Notes: generated from the sequence alone by a model not told the origin. Counted from the first letter of the stretch, positions 44,405 to 54,040 are shown. The stretch: DNA of 64,000 nt from Eubacteriaceae bacterium (GCA_902363805.1 CABJBF010000003.1:324564-388563), one strand, 5' to 3'. Numbers and translations are program-made.

Positions 44405-45402
44405 TATTGTACCTCCATTAGTTGTTTTTTAATCTTATTTTTAGCAAATGAATATCTTACTGCATTTGCATAAATTTCACTTTCTTCATTATCCGTAATG
44501 TCAAATTTATTTCTTATTAAGTTCATCTCATGCCCCATGTCCGTTCCACATATTGCCATATCATCTGTATTAATTGTAACAGGAATTCCTAATTTCATAA
44601 ACTCTCTTATCGGAAAATCTTCAATCTTTTCAATTGCTTTTGTCTGCAAATTACTTGTAGGACACATTTCCAAACATATTTTTTTCTCTGAAAGTGCTTT
44701 CATAAGTGCCAAATTCTCTACACTTCTTACTCCATGTCCTATTCTTTTTGCGCCAAATTCAACTGCTTTTTTTACACTTTCTGCGCCATCGGCCTCCCCT
44801 GCATGTATAGTAAATGGTACATTTAATTCGTTTGCAAGTTTAAAAACATCAATAAATTGTTCTGTTTTATATAATGCCTCAGCTCCTGCTAAATCCAGTG
44901 CAACTACTCCGTAATCTTCACTGCTTTCTTCATTTATCAAATATTCTTTTGCAAGTTTAACTGTTTCTAAATTCTGTTCTTTGTTATCAGCCATTCTCAT
45001 ACAACATAAAATAAGATTACATTTCAAATCAGACTTCTTTAATCCGTCCAAAGCACTTTCAATAACTTCTCTCATAGTCAAACCTTTATCCATATGAAGT
45101 TGTGGTGCAAATCTTATTTCCGCATATACTACACCTTGTCTTTTTATGTTTTCCTGAACCAAATAAACAGCTCTCGCTATTCCTTCTTTTGTCTGCAGTA
45201 AACTACAAGGTAATTTAAAGCATTCCAAAAACTCATTTAAACTTCTACAATCTTTAGAAACCATAAGAGCTTTTTCTAATTCACGTTCGTCTTTATATGG
45301 AAGTTTTATTTTCTGCAATGCTGCCAAATCTTTTGCTATATCAGGCGTAATTGCTCCATCTAAATGAAGATGCAACTCAATATATCTTTTTTTCATATCC
45401 AC
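44404..45402 (-). CDS. add: Adenosine deaminase
   Basis: A 332-residue zinc aminohydrolase converting adenosine to inosine. Zinc His pair in IELHLHLDGAITPDI (H-x-H), substrate/zinc His in FTIHAGEADGAESV (H-A-G-E with catalytic Glu), RIGHGVRSVE, and the metal Asp in VTINTDDMAICGTDM (S/T-x-N-T-D-D). Length is typical. Co-transcribed with the CbiT-like gene and ended by the strong terminator at 43364. Role: purine salvage. Confidence 0.93.
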   Translation of the reverse strand: MDMKKRYIELHLHLDGAITPDIAKDLAALQKIKLPYKDERELEKALMVSKDCRSLNEFLECFKLPCSLLQTKEGIARAVYLVQENIKRQGVVYAEIRFAPQLHMDKGLTMREVIESALDGLKKSDLKCNLILCCMRMADNKEQNLETVKLAKEYLINEESSEDYGVVALDLAGAEALYKTEQFIDVFKLANELNVPFTIHAGEADGAESVKKAVEFGAKRIGHGVRSVENLALMKALSEKKICLEMCPTSNLQTKAIEKIEDFPIREFMKLGIPVTINTDDMAICGTDMGHEMNLIRNKFDITDNEESEIYANAVRYSFAKNKIKKQLMEVQ

Positions 45403-45684
45403 ACCTATCCTTTAATATATAATGCCCCTCCCTTTTGTCAGTGGCTGTTTAGCGTAAACACTTATTAAAATGAACTTCATTCATTTTGTTTCCTCTTTTC
45501 TTTAATTATACTCCTAAATAATTATTTGTTAACAAAAATTTGTTAACAAAATATTGTTATTTTATTTATAAACTATAGTTATGATATTATTGGGTTTTGT
45601 ATAAGAAAATTTATTATTTTTTGGCGGGCATAAATTTTAAAGAATACTCTTATATAGACATAACATATTTATAGGATTTTAGCT
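45403..45684. other. Divergent spacer between add and the ABC exporter gene
   Basis: No gene seen. Two tandem TTTGTTAACAAA-like words (about 45525-45551) form a palindromic GTTAAC cluster that could be an operator for either gene. Confidence 0.4.
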
Positions 45685-45713
45685 TTGTCTTTTTTATAAT
45701 TGATATATATAAA
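45685..45713 (+). promoter_or_regulatory. Promoter of the MacB-like exporter gene
   Basis: TTGTCT, 17-base spacer, TATAAA. It overlaps an upstream ATG at 45700, which argues for the start at 45751. Confidence 0.55.
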
Positions 45714-45750
45714 TTACCCATACATCTACTTAAAATTCTTAGGAGGATTT

Positions 45751-48522
45751 ATGCTGCAAATTAAAAATATTTCAAAAAAATATACAACCGGTGATTTTGT
45801 GCAAACTGCCCTCAATAATGTGAGTTTGAATTTTCGTGACAATGAATTCGTTGCAATCTTAGGGCCTAGCGGTTCCGGTAAAACTACATTACTTAATATC
45901 GTTGGAGGTCTTGACCGATATGATACCGGAGATTTGATTATAAATGGAATTTCCACAAAAAAATATAAAGATAAAGACTGGGATTCTTACCGAAATCATA
46001 CTATAGGATTTGTATTTCAAAGTTACAATCTTATACCTCATCAATCCATTTTATCAAATGTTGAATTGGCGCTTACAATTTCAGGGATTTCAAAAAAAGA
46101 ACGCAAGGAAAGAGCTAAGCAGGCTCTTACGGATGTGGGGCTTGGTGAACAGATTCATAAACGTCCAAATCAACTTTCAGGTGGTCAGATGCAACGTGTT
46201 GCAATCGCCAGAGCTTTAGTTAATAATCCTGATATTTTACTTGCTGATGAGCCTACGGGAGCATTAGACAGTGACACAAGTGTTCAGGTTATGGAACTTT
46301 TAAAGGAAGTTGCTAAAGACAAACTTGTCATTATGGTTACTCATAACCCTGAACTTGCAAATCTCTATGCAAACAGAATTGTCAGAGTAAAAGACGGTCA
46401 TATATTAGATGATTCTAATCCATTTGAACTTAATGACAAAAAAATAGCTCCGCCCGAGCATAAAAATATGGGTAAATCGTCAATGTCGTTCTTGACTTCT
46501 CTTGCCCTTAGTTTTAATAATTTAAAAACCAAGAAAGGGAGAACATTTTTAACTGCATTTGCAGGCTCAATAGGAATTATTGGAATTGCATTAATATTAT
46601 CGCTTTCAACAGGTGTCAATCAATACATCACTGATATTCAAAAGGATACCATGACTTCATATCCAATAACCATAGAGCAAAAAACCTTTGACCTTTCCAG
46701 CATGATGAATGCCGGCGAACAGGCTTCTAAAAAGAAAGTTAATCATAAATTAAATGCTGTTTTTTCAAATGGAACAGATATTATGATGACAAGTAAAATG
46801 GCAACAAGTATTAGCGAAAATAATTTGACTGAATTTAAAAAATATCTTGATAATAAGGACAGTGAAATCAACAATTATGTTGGTGAAAATGGAATAGTCT
46901 ATTCTTATGATGTTCCATTTTCTGTATTTTCTTATGATTCAGACAATACTCTTGTAAATACTAATGGAAGCACATTTTCAAATTCTAATTCTAATACAAG
47001 TTCAATTGCCCAGATGAATGGCAGTATGTCAGTCTCAATGAATGCGGATATGAGTACTTCTATGAGCACCGATATGATGACAGGAAATATAAATAGCAGT
47101 CCATTTACTGAAATGTTATCCGGCAAAAATGATGAACTCGTAAGTGATGTCATAAAAGATAATTATAAAGTTGTATATGGTGACTGGCCTAAAGCTTATG
47201 ATGAAGTTGTTCTTGTTTTAGATAAAAATAATGAAGTATCACTTACTACTCTTTATTATCTTGGGCTTTTACCATCAAAAGATTATAAAGATATTTTAAA
47301 GCAAATTAATAAAGGGGAAGAAGTCAATCCTGAAACTTCCAAGATATCATATGAAGACATATGTAATCACAACTTTTATTTAATTGCGGATAGCGACCTT
47401 TATCAGAAAAATAAATCTGATTTATTTAAATATGTTGGCAATGACAATAATAAAGTTGAGGAATTACTAAAATCAGGTATTACTTTGAAAGTTTCAGGTA
47501 TCATCCGACAGACTTCAGATGACTCATCTAATATTCAAATATCAGGAAGTGTTGGCTACACTAAGGCTCTTACTAATTATTTAATTAATTATGGAAATAA
47601 AAGTGATATTGTTAAAGCTCAAAAAAATAGTCCTGACGTAAATGTATTAAACGGTTTACATTTTAATCCGGACAATGACAGTATAAAAATTGATGATGCC
47701 AAAACTTATTTGTCAAACCTTTCTACATCAGACAAAGCAAATATATGGAAATCCATGGCAATGACTGCATATGCTGATTCTCCTGAGCAGATTCAAATGC
47801 TTGATTCAATGACTGAAACCCAGTTAGCTGCCATGCTTGATTCATATTTAGAGAATCCTAAAGATGAAGAAATGCTTTCTATATATGATAACTATATAGA
47901 TGTTGGAAGCTATGATGATAATATGAAAAATTTTGGATACGTAAGCCTTGGCGCTCCTTCATCAATTAGCATTTATGCTGATACATTTGAAGATAAGGAT
48001 TCAATATCTGATTGTATTGACAAGTATAATAAAGATGTAAAGGACGATAAGGATAAAATAACATATACTGATTACGTTGCTTTACTTATGTCAAGTATCA
48101 CTACAATTATTAATGTAATAACTTATGTATTAATTGCTTTCGTTGCAGTTTCTCTTATAGTTTCATCTATTATGATTGGTATTATAACTTATATATCTGT
48201 ACTTGAAAGAACAAAAGAGATTGGTATTCTTCGTGCAATTGGTGCATCAAAGAAAAATATTTCTCAGGTATTTAATGCTGAAACATTTATTATAGGACTA
48301 TTCTCCGGAATGATAGGTATAGGAATAACCTGTCTTCTACTGCTTCCTATAAATGCAATTATTCATGCAGTTACAGACTCAACTAATGTAAATGCATTTT
48401 TACCTGTTCAAAGTGGAATTATACTAATTGTTTTAAGTGTTATTTTAACATTGATTGGCGGATTTATTCCTGCTAAAAAGGCAGCAAAGAAAGACCCTGT
48501 TGCAGCGTTGAGAAGTGAATAA
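45751..48522 (+). CDS. MacB-like ABC exporter (ATPase-permease fusion)
   Basis: A 923-residue fusion. Residues 1-~225 are an ABC ATPase of the MacB/LolD type: Walker A GPSGSGKTTLLNIV, Q-loop VFQSYNLIPHQS, signature LSGGQMQRVAIARALV, Walker B ILLADEPTGALDS, H-loop MVTHNPELA. A first membrane helix at ~270-300 (FLTAFAGSIGIIGIALILSL) is followed by a ~500-residue extracytoplasmic domain rich in Ser/Asn/Met. Three more helices make the FtsX core (SLIVSSIMIGIITYISVLER, LRAIGASKKNISQVFNAETF, GGFIPAKKAAKKDPVAALRS). Mechanotransmission rather than import is expected; the substrate is unknown (antimicrobial peptide or lipoprotein). AGGAGG precedes 45751. Confidence 0.88.
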   Translation: MLQIKNISKKYTTGDFVQTALNNVSLNFRDNEFVAILGPSGSGKTTLLNIVGGLDRYDTGDLIINGISTKKYKDKDWDSYRNHTIGFVFQSYNLIPHQSILSNVELALTISGISKKERKERAKQALTDVGLGEQIHKRPNQLSGGQMQRVAIARALVNNPDILLADEPTGALDSDTSVQVMELLKEVAKDKLVIMVTHNPELANLYANRIVRVKDGHILDDSNPFELNDKKIAPPEHKNMGKSSMSFLTSLALSFNNLKTKKGRTFLTAFAGSIGIIGIALILSLSTGVNQYITDIQKDTMTSYPITIEQKTFDLSSMMNAGEQASKKKVNHKLNAVFSNGTDIMMTSKMATSISENNLTEFKKYLDNKDSEINNYVGENGIVYSYDVPFSVFSYDSDNTLVNTNGSTFSNSNSNTSSIAQMNGSMSVSMNADMSTSMSTDMMTGNINSSPFTEMLSGKNDELVSDVIKDNYKVVYGDWPKAYDEVVLVLDKNNEVSLTTLYYLGLLPSKDYKDILKQINKGEEVNPETSKISYEDICNHNFYLIADSDLYQKNKSDLFKYVGNDNNKVEELLKSGITLKVSGIIRQTSDDSSNIQISGSVGYTKALTNYLINYGNKSDIVKAQKNSPDVNVLNGLHFNPDNDSIKIDDAKTYLSNLSTSDKANIWKSMAMTAYADSPEQIQMLDSMTETQLAAMLDSYLENPKDEEMLSIYDNYIDVGSYDDNMKNFGYVSLGAPSSISIYADTFEDKDSISDCIDKYNKDVKDDKDKITYTDYVALLMSSITTIINVITYVLIAFVAVSLIVSSIMIGIITYISVLERTKEIGILRAIGASKKNISQVFNAETFIIGLFSGMIGIGITCLLLLPINAIIHAVTDSTNVNAFLPVQSGIILIVLSVILTLIGGFIPAKKAAKKDPVAALRSE

Positions 48523-48573
48523 ATTAATTCTTAAAATATCTGTGATTTATATATATGATAAACACTTTTATAC

Positions 48574-48607
48574 TAAAGCCCGGGGCGTTGTCCACACTCC
48601 GGGCTTT
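48574..48607. terminator. Bidirectional terminator between exporter and DHHW genes
   Basis: AAAGCCCGG and CCGGGCTTT arms around a 15-base loop, between two convergent genes. Confidence 0.8.
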
Positions 48608-48621
48608 AAGTATATTTCAGA

Positions 48622-49755
48622 CTAAAACATCATCTTTACCAAATTCTTATCTTTCATAAAATTGCTCATTTCATATAAAACAAGCACATCTGTTATATTA
48701 TTAGATTCTACAATACTTTGAAGATTTCCACTAAAATATCTGTAATCCACAATTGTAATTGTCTTATAATCTTTTAATAAAAATGGTGTAAAACTATTTG
48801 CATATGAATCTTTTATTATTAACAAATTTTTATCGTTATTTGCCTCATTGTTTTCAATACTAACTACACCATAATTTCCACCAAAGAATACCTGGTATTT
48901 ATCTTTTTCTTTTAATTTATCTATATGGTAAATTTCTGATTTTTTACCATTAATCATCACATTACATTGGGGAATATTTTCTGCTATTTCTATCGAATCG
49001 CCTTTTTTCTTTTTATCAAGAACCTTTGAATATAATGTTCCATAAAATTTATCTGTCACATTTTTCATTTCCAAATTTTCATAAGGTTCACTTTCAATTC
49101 CCTCCACTTTACAAAATTCATTATAAGCAATAAATGCACCTTTAGTTGTCCAATGGTGGTCTGTCTTATAATAAATATAATCTTTCGATAATTTCTTCAA
49201 TGCATCATATGTATTTACGATTTGAGTATTATTGTCTGCATTGTTTGTAAATTCCTTTTCTGCTATTTTTTCATAATAATTATAGTCGTAAACATCTGCA
49301 TGTTTTGGTAATTTATCAGTTAATATATTTCCGGAACCAGGAATTAACATTACATAACTTTTAAGTTCTTTATTTTTATTAAAAAATGTATTTACGTATC
49401 TTATATTATTTTTCAGCTGTTCTTCACTCACATCTTCATTCGTTATTTTTTCAAGATAATAACCATCTTTTCCAATGTAAGCTCCTTCTATATCCTTAAT
49501 TCCCGTTAACTCTTTAGCCACGCTCCTTAAAGTAATCAATTTTTCTCTTTCAGGAATCTGGTCACTAATAAAATTTTCTAATGACTTTTGAAAATCAGTA
49601 TTTTCTATATTGCTTAAACTAATTTGGGGTCTTTCCTCTAAATATCTGTTTTCATTCTCCGAAAAACTTCTATCCTTTGTGACAAAAATCTCTATTCCCG
49701 TTCCGGCAAGAATAAGTACCATCACAATGACAAATATACAATTTATTTTTCTCAT
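48622..49755 (-). CDS. DHHW-motif (AlgJ/AlgX-like) surface acetylation protein
   Basis: A 377-residue membrane-anchored protein with an N-terminal helix (INCIFVIVMVLILAGTGIEI) and an SGNH-like extracytoplasmic domain. The name-giving motif is YKTDHHWTTKGAFIAYNEF (~195). The family also keeps a Ser/Asp pair; a late LLIIKDSYANSFTPFL supplies the D-S-Y-A-N block (~300). These proteins work with an MBOAT partner to O-acetylate exported polysaccharide or wall polymer. The MBOAT gene lies directly upstream, 104 bases away. Confidence 0.82.
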   Translation of the reverse strand: MRKINCIFVIVMVLILAGTGIEIFVTKDRSFSENENRYLEERPQISLSNIENTDFQKSLENFISDQIPEREKLITLRSVAKELTGIKDIEGAYIGKDGYYLEKITNEDVSEEQLKNNIRYVNTFFNKNKELKSYVMLIPGSGNILTDKLPKHADVYDYNYYEKIAEKEFTNNADNNTQIVNTYDALKKLSKDYIYYKTDHHWTTKGAFIAYNEFCKVEGIESEPYENLEMKNVTDKFYGTLYSKVLDKKKKGDSIEIAENIPQCNVMINGKKSEIYHIDKLKEKDKYQVFFGGNYGVVSIENNEANNDKNLLIIKDSYANSFTPFLLKDYKTITIVDYRYFSGNLQSIVESNNITDVLVLYEMSNFMKDKNLVKMMF

Positions 49756-49859
49756 ATTTTCACCTTTTAATGTTCTTCTAACAAGACTTACATATTAATA
49801 CTAATTTTTTCTTATAGTATAAACACATATCTCTATTAAAAATATACTTACCCTTTCTT

Positions 49860-51272
49860 TTAAAATCTAAAATATAAAAACGGGTTATATGAATCTCCTA
49901 CTAAAAATGTAACACATATAAAGAACAGAATTAAACATGCCATATTACTTACAATTAATTTAACATTATTTGAAACATTCATTTTAATTGCAACCTGACC
50001 TGCAATATATTTTGGTAATTTTGTGCTTGCTATAGCTGCAATTATTAAAATAACTGCGTATGATCCTATACAATATAAAGACATTTCTCCAAGAAACGGA
50101 GTTTTAATTCCAAACATTGCCTTAAAGAATGTACCCATTTCTGACATGTCAGTACATGCAAATATAACCCAGCCACATACTATTAAAATCAATGAATAGA
50201 TATGTTTTAAAATATTTGGGCATTTATTTAACACTTTTTTTAACACAAATTTTTCCAAAACTAAAATTATAAAGAAATATAATCCCCAACAGACAAAATT
50301 CCAACCTGCACCATGCCATAATCCTGTTAAGAACCAAACTATAAATAAGTTAAATATCTGTCTTGGATCTCCTTTTTTATTTCCACCAAGTGGTATGTAC
50401 AAATATTCTCTAAACCATGTTCCAAGAGTCATATGCCACCTGCGCCAAAACTCAGTAATGCTTTTTGACTCATATGGATAGTTGAAATTTTCAGGAAATT
50501 TAAATCCAAACATTTGCCCTAAGCCAATTGCCATATCCGAATACCCTGAAAAATCAAAATAAATTTGAAAAGTATATGCGATAGCTCCTACCCATGCCAT
50601 TGATGTAGTGATTGAAGACATTGCCGATATTTCATCCCATAAATTTCCGACCTGATTTGCTACGAGTATTTTCTTAGAAAGTCCAACAATAAATCTTCTA
50701 AAACCATTTGCTATATCATCTATATTTTCATTTCGTCTGGCTATCTGATTTTCAACATCACTATATCTTACAATCGGTCCTGCTATCAATTGCGGGAACA
50801 TGCTCACATACATTCCAAAATTTATTATATTGTGCTGAACTTTAACTTTTCCAAGATAAACATCTATTGTATAAGATAATGTTTGAAATGTATAAAATGA
50901 TATACCTATCGGAAGGGCTATCTGCAATAATGATACAGATGCACCAAATAAATTATTTATATTTGTAATTACAAAATCCGTATATTTGAAAAATGCCAGT
51001 ATTCCCAAATTTACAAATACCGACATTATCATTACGATTTTGCAGATTTTTTCATTATGTTTTTTTCTAAATGTTTCTATCAGCATTCCATTACAATAGT
51101 CAAATGCTGTTGAGAAAATCATTATTCCAACATATATTGGTTCACCCCATGCATAAAAAATAAGGCTGAATACAAATAGTACTGTATTTCTTAGCTTTCC
51201 AGGGCATATATAATATAGTGCCAATACAACAGGCAAAAATAAAAATAAAAAAACTCCGCTGCTAAATACCAT
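49860..51272 (-). CDS. MBOAT-family O-acyltransferase (AlgI/DltB type)
   Basis: A 470-residue polytopic membrane enzyme with ~10 helices. Family blocks: LFVFSLIFYAWGEPIYVGIM, LPIGISFYTFQTLSYTIDVY, AGPIVRYSDVENQI, DFSGYSDMAIGLGQMFGFKF with NFNYPYESKSITEFWRRWHM, and the catalytic-His region IWFLTGLWHGAGWNFVCWG. It moves acyl groups across the membrane for surface polymers. Flanked by DHHW and DUF4358 genes, a usual Lachnospiraceae trio. Confidence 0.92.
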   Translation of the reverse strand: MVFSSGVFLFLFLPVVLALYYICPGKLRNTVLFVFSLIFYAWGEPIYVGIMIFSTAFDYCNGMLIETFRKKHNEKICKIVMIMSVFVNLGILAFFKYTDFVITNINNLFGASVSLLQIALPIGISFYTFQTLSYTIDVYLGKVKVQHNIINFGMYVSMFPQLIAGPIVRYSDVENQIARRNENIDDIANGFRRFIVGLSKKILVANQVGNLWDEISAMSSITTSMAWVGAIAYTFQIYFDFSGYSDMAIGLGQMFGFKFPENFNYPYESKSITEFWRRWHMTLGTWFREYLYIPLGGNKKGDPRQIFNLFIVWFLTGLWHGAGWNFVCWGLYFFIILVLEKFVLKKVLNKCPNILKHIYSLILIVCGWVIFACTDMSEMGTFFKAMFGIKTPFLGEMSLYCIGSYAVILIIAAIASTKLPKYIAGQVAIKMNVSNNVKLIVSNMACLILFFICVTFLVGDSYNPFLYFRF

Positions 51273-51286
51273 ATATTTTTCCTTTT

Positions 51287-51781
51287 TTATTTAAAGCTAT
51301 CTTCAAATGCTTTCTTTATTTCACTTGCATTATCACTTACAATTAAAACAGCATAATCATCTTTAACAAATATCTGTGCATCATTTGCTCTGTCTACCTG
51401 TGTTGGGTCATAAGTTTTGTAAAATGAAATTCTGTCCTGAATATGTTTTTCAAGGCTCTTCTTTGCTTCATCTACGTCTTTGCTGTTTTTAACTTTAATA
51501 ACAGCAACCTCTTCAGCCGTTCCTTCCTGTGCATAATCTAAAAAATATTTGTCAACCTTACTGTAATCCATATCCGAAAGATACGCAAATAAATCTTTTG
51601 TATTATCTGAATCAGAATTTACTGCTAACATTGTTGGCATATCTGTGTCTGCTGCCATCATTGTTTTTTCAAGTTTAGTCATATCTATTTTATTATTGTT
51701 ATTTCCACATCCAACCAACTGAATTGCAAATACACACACTAATGCAATGTTAAATATTTTTTTAATAAACTTATTTTTCAT
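51287..51781 (-). CDS. DUF4358 lipoprotein
   Basis: A 164-residue lipoprotein: signal peptide with lipobox AIQLVGCGNN, then DUF4358 (MLAVNSDSDNTKDLFAYLSD, VAVIKVKNSKDVDEAKKSLE, NDAQIFVKDDYAVLIVSDNA). DUF4358 genes habitually accompany MBOAT/DHHW pairs; the role is unknown. It ends 14 bases before the MBOAT start, so the three form an operon. Confidence 0.82.
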   Translation of the reverse strand: MKNKFIKKIFNIALVCVFAIQLVGCGNNNNKIDMTKLEKTMMAADTDMPTMLAVNSDSDNTKDLFAYLSDMDYSKVDKYFLDYAQEGTAEEVAVIKVKNSKDVDEAKKSLEKHIQDRISFYKTYDPTQVDRANDAQIFVKDDYAVLIVSDNASEIKKAFEDSFK

Positions 51782-51791
51782 ATTAATATTT

Positions 51792-51816
51792 CCAAGGTGC
51801 CATTACAGCACCTTGG
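51792..51816 (-). terminator. Hairpin between transglutaminase and DUF4358 genes
   Basis: CCAAGGTGC / GCACCTTGG 9-bp arms around CATTACA. No T run follows, and it lies only 11 bases from the DUF4358 ATG, so it may be a leader hairpin rather than a terminator. Confidence 0.45.
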
Positions 51817-51842
51817 ACTCCTCTCATTATAATCTTTTATAT

Positions 51843-51886
51843 TGCCAGAATCAAAAGCCCTAAGCCCACATAAGTTTTCTTATTCA
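51843..51886. repeat. ATGATGCC-family element, copy C (partial)
   Basis: GCCAGAATCAAAAGCCCTAA followed by GCCCACATAAGTTTTCTTAT match copy B words; the right half is missing. It lies just beyond the transglutaminase stop. Confidence 0.55.
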
Positions 51887-51894
51887 GCTACTGC

Positions 51895-53070
51895 TTATTC
51901 GCTTTCATCAGCTGCTCCTTCATTTAAGCTTTCATTCTCTATTGCTTCATCTGATGAACCAATTGTTCTTGAACTACTTGTTATGTCTCCTAAATCTTCG
52001 TCTTCCATTCCTGACATTTCTGCAAAATCACTAAAAGCTTTATCTACAGCTTTGTTAATCTTCTCAGTAACCTTATCTGATAAATTATCCATAGCTGATG
52101 TATCGTTATAAGATGAGATATATACAGCCATTACTTTATCGCCATTGTCTGCATCAATCAAATTAGCTGATAAATTATAACTATCTGTAACATAATTTGA
52201 AATCGACTGTACAATTGCATTTATTATGCTGACTTTTTCATCATCTACATCCTGTCCTAAATTATAAGCGAGAAAATATTTCTTATCTTCGATTGCTTTT
52301 TTTATTTTCTTTGGAAGTTTATATACATCATCTAATTTTTCATTATTCACTACTGCGTAGTTATATTTTGTTCCTGTTGCTGCCGGGAAGAAATCTGTAT
52401 TCCATTCATAATTGTCACTACATTCTTTATCATTCATATTAAAATGTGAATAATTTGGACTTCCTGCATCTGAATAAATATCTGTATGATACCATTCACC
52501 ATCAAGTTTTACTTCGTCCCATGAGTGTATTCTATCTGTTGTATGTACTACTTTACATTCGATATCCATCATTTGCATAAATAATCTAAAAGTTGTTGCA
52601 TATCCTACACAAACTGCTGTTTTAGATTTTAGAACACCATTTGGAGTTGCTGCGTTCTGACCTGATGTTGGAATAACAGACATCATTCCTGAATCATTTT
52701 TTATATTTTTTACCATCCAATTGTACACAGCAAGTTCTTTTTCATAATCTGACATTCCCTCTGTTATTATTTCATCAAGAACTTTCTTAGCCATATCAAG
52801 AGTATCTTTATCTTCTTTATTTAAAGAATCTTCTTTTCCTTCTTTATATGCATCAGAGATATTTTTTGTTGATTTAATTGTGTATTCGTCAGCAATAACA
52901 ACATCATCTTCCTGTGCCACATCTTCATCTTTTGCAAGGGTACTGTCAACACTTGTCTTTAATCCACTGACTTTATTAAACATTACAGCACTTAATGTAA
53001 TACTTGCTCCCATTCCTACTACCAGTACAGCTAAAATACACCATACTGCAATCCATTTTTTCTTTTCCAT
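51895..53070 (-). CDS. Membrane-anchored transglutaminase-like protein
   Basis: A 391-residue protein with an N-terminal anchor helix (WIAVWCILAVLVVGMGASIT). Residues ~110-210 are a transglutaminase-like fold (family also includes Cys proteases): helix ELAVYNWMVKNIKND, catalytic Cys in KTAVCVGYATTFRLFMQMM, His in DRIHSWDEVKLDGEWYHTD, and Asp in HTDIYSDAGSP. The C-terminal third is helical and ends acidic (LNEGAADESE). It faces the wall and may process surface peptides. The DUF4358-MBOAT-DHHW operon follows on the same strand. Confidence 0.82.
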   Translation of the reverse strand: MEKKKWIAVWCILAVLVVGMGASITLSAVMFNKVSGLKTSVDSTLAKDEDVAQEDDVVIADEYTIKSTKNISDAYKEGKEDSLNKEDKDTLDMAKKVLDEIITEGMSDYEKELAVYNWMVKNIKNDSGMMSVIPTSGQNAATPNGVLKSKTAVCVGYATTFRLFMQMMDIECKVVHTTDRIHSWDEVKLDGEWYHTDIYSDAGSPNYSHFNMNDKECSDNYEWNTDFFPAATGTKYNYAVVNNEKLDDVYKLPKKIKKAIEDKKYFLAYNLGQDVDDEKVSIINAIVQSISNYVTDSYNLSANLIDADNGDKVMAVYISSYNDTSAMDNLSDKVTEKINKAVDKAFSDFAEMSGMEDEDLGDITSSSRTIGSSDEAIENESLNEGAADESE

Positions 53071-53110
53071 GATTTTTTCTCCTTTTTTGTGATATGTATT
53101 TTTTATTTAG

Positions 53111-53150
53111 ATGCCGCGTTCAAAAATCTAAATCCACAATGTATCTTTTT
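53111..53150. repeat. ATGATGCC-family element, decayed copy E
   Basis: AGATGCCGCGTTCAAAAATC then TAAATCCACAATGTATC keeps the GATGCC start and the TCAAAA-TC...CCACA order. Short and imperfect; a weak assignment. Confidence 0.35.
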
Positions 53151-53168
53151 TCTAACCCAATTGTATAT

Positions 53169-53238
53169 ATGATGCCAAAGTCAAAAGTTCTAGGTCCATA
53201 TGAGCTTGCTCATAAGTTGATAACTTTTGGCTACGACA
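53169..53238. repeat. ATGATGCC-family palindromic element, copy D
   Basis: ATGATGCCAAAGTCAAAAGT, inner ATGAGC-TT-GCTCAT palindrome as in copy A, and AACTTTTGGC closing the GCCAAAAGTT arm. Lies upstream of the transglutaminase gene. Confidence 0.75.
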
Positions 53239-53494
53239 TTATTATAGTCTTGTAATAATACATATATTGTTATGAAATTTTTTAATATTTTCTTAAGTAC
53301 CTATAACAATGTTATTGCTTCTATTATAAATTTTGTAACTTTTTGTAAATTATAAATATTTTCTCTTCATTTTCCCTATAAATGCAGTCAAGACGATACC
53401 TACGTCCGTGGTTCAGTATATCGATAAAAATAAAATTTATTGCTTATTACATATTATTAAATATATCTGAGAAAATTATCATAAAAAAGCTCAA
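53239..53494. other. A/T-rich spacer
   Basis: No gene or clear signal is supported between the palindromic element and the cupin terminator. Confidence 0.4.
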
Positions 53495-53597
53495 AAAAAG
53501 AGCCGTCGCTAACGATTTACTCATTTCTAATCTAAGTAGCAAATATTTTTTATACTTGTGTATGTGAAAACGAGTAATTCAAGCGACAACTCTTTTA
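53495..53597 (-). terminator. Long-stem terminator downstream of the cupin gene
   Basis: AAAAGAG-TT-GTCGCT...TTACTC pairs with GAGTAA...AGCGAC-GG-CTCTTTT across ~50 bases, then a run of Ts on the minus strand. The long split stem is unusual for a simple terminator. Confidence 0.55.
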
Positions 53598-53645
53598 CTT
53601 CATTTAAATAATTAAATTTTCAAATTAAAAGTTCTAATATTTTTA

Positions 53646-53978
53646 TTAAAAGATAACTACCAAAAGCATTTTAAACTGTTCTTTACCATGAACTGCATGT
53701 GGATGTTTTGCTGGCATTACAATTGATTCTCCTTCATGAAGTTCATATTTTTTTCCATCAATTGTAATTTCCCCAACTCCGTCAAGACATGTTACAAATG
53801 CATCTCCGCCTGATTCATGAGTACTTATTTCTTCACCTTTATCAAATGAAAATAATGTAACACTTACAGCATCATTCTGTACAAGAGTCTTACTGACTAC
53901 CTGTCCTTCCTGATAAGATACCTGTTCTTTTAAAGTTAAAACCTCTGCTTTATTAATATTTTTAATTAACTGTTCCAT
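53646..53978 (-). CDS. Cupin-domain protein
   Basis: A 110-residue single cupin. Motif 1 is partly visible (ISTHESGGDAFVTCLDGVGE; H-x-x-x-x-D replaces part of the usual H-x-H) and motif 2 is GESIVMPAKHPHAVHGK (P-x-x-x-P-H-A). It probably binds a metal, but the reaction is unknown. It ends the minus-strand group starting with TcdA and the PurF-like gene. TTATATGGAAC start context with AGAGGT upstream. Confidence 0.8.
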   Translation of the reverse strand: MEQLIKNINKAEVLTLKEQVSYQEGQVVSKTLVQNDAVSVTLFSFDKGEEISTHESGGDAFVTCLDGVGEITIDGKKYELHEGESIVMPAKHPHAVHGKEQFKMLLVVIF

Positions 53979-54040
53979 ATAATTTACCTCTTATATTATG
54001 CTACTGCTTATTATTTGCATTTGCATAAAAAATATTAATA

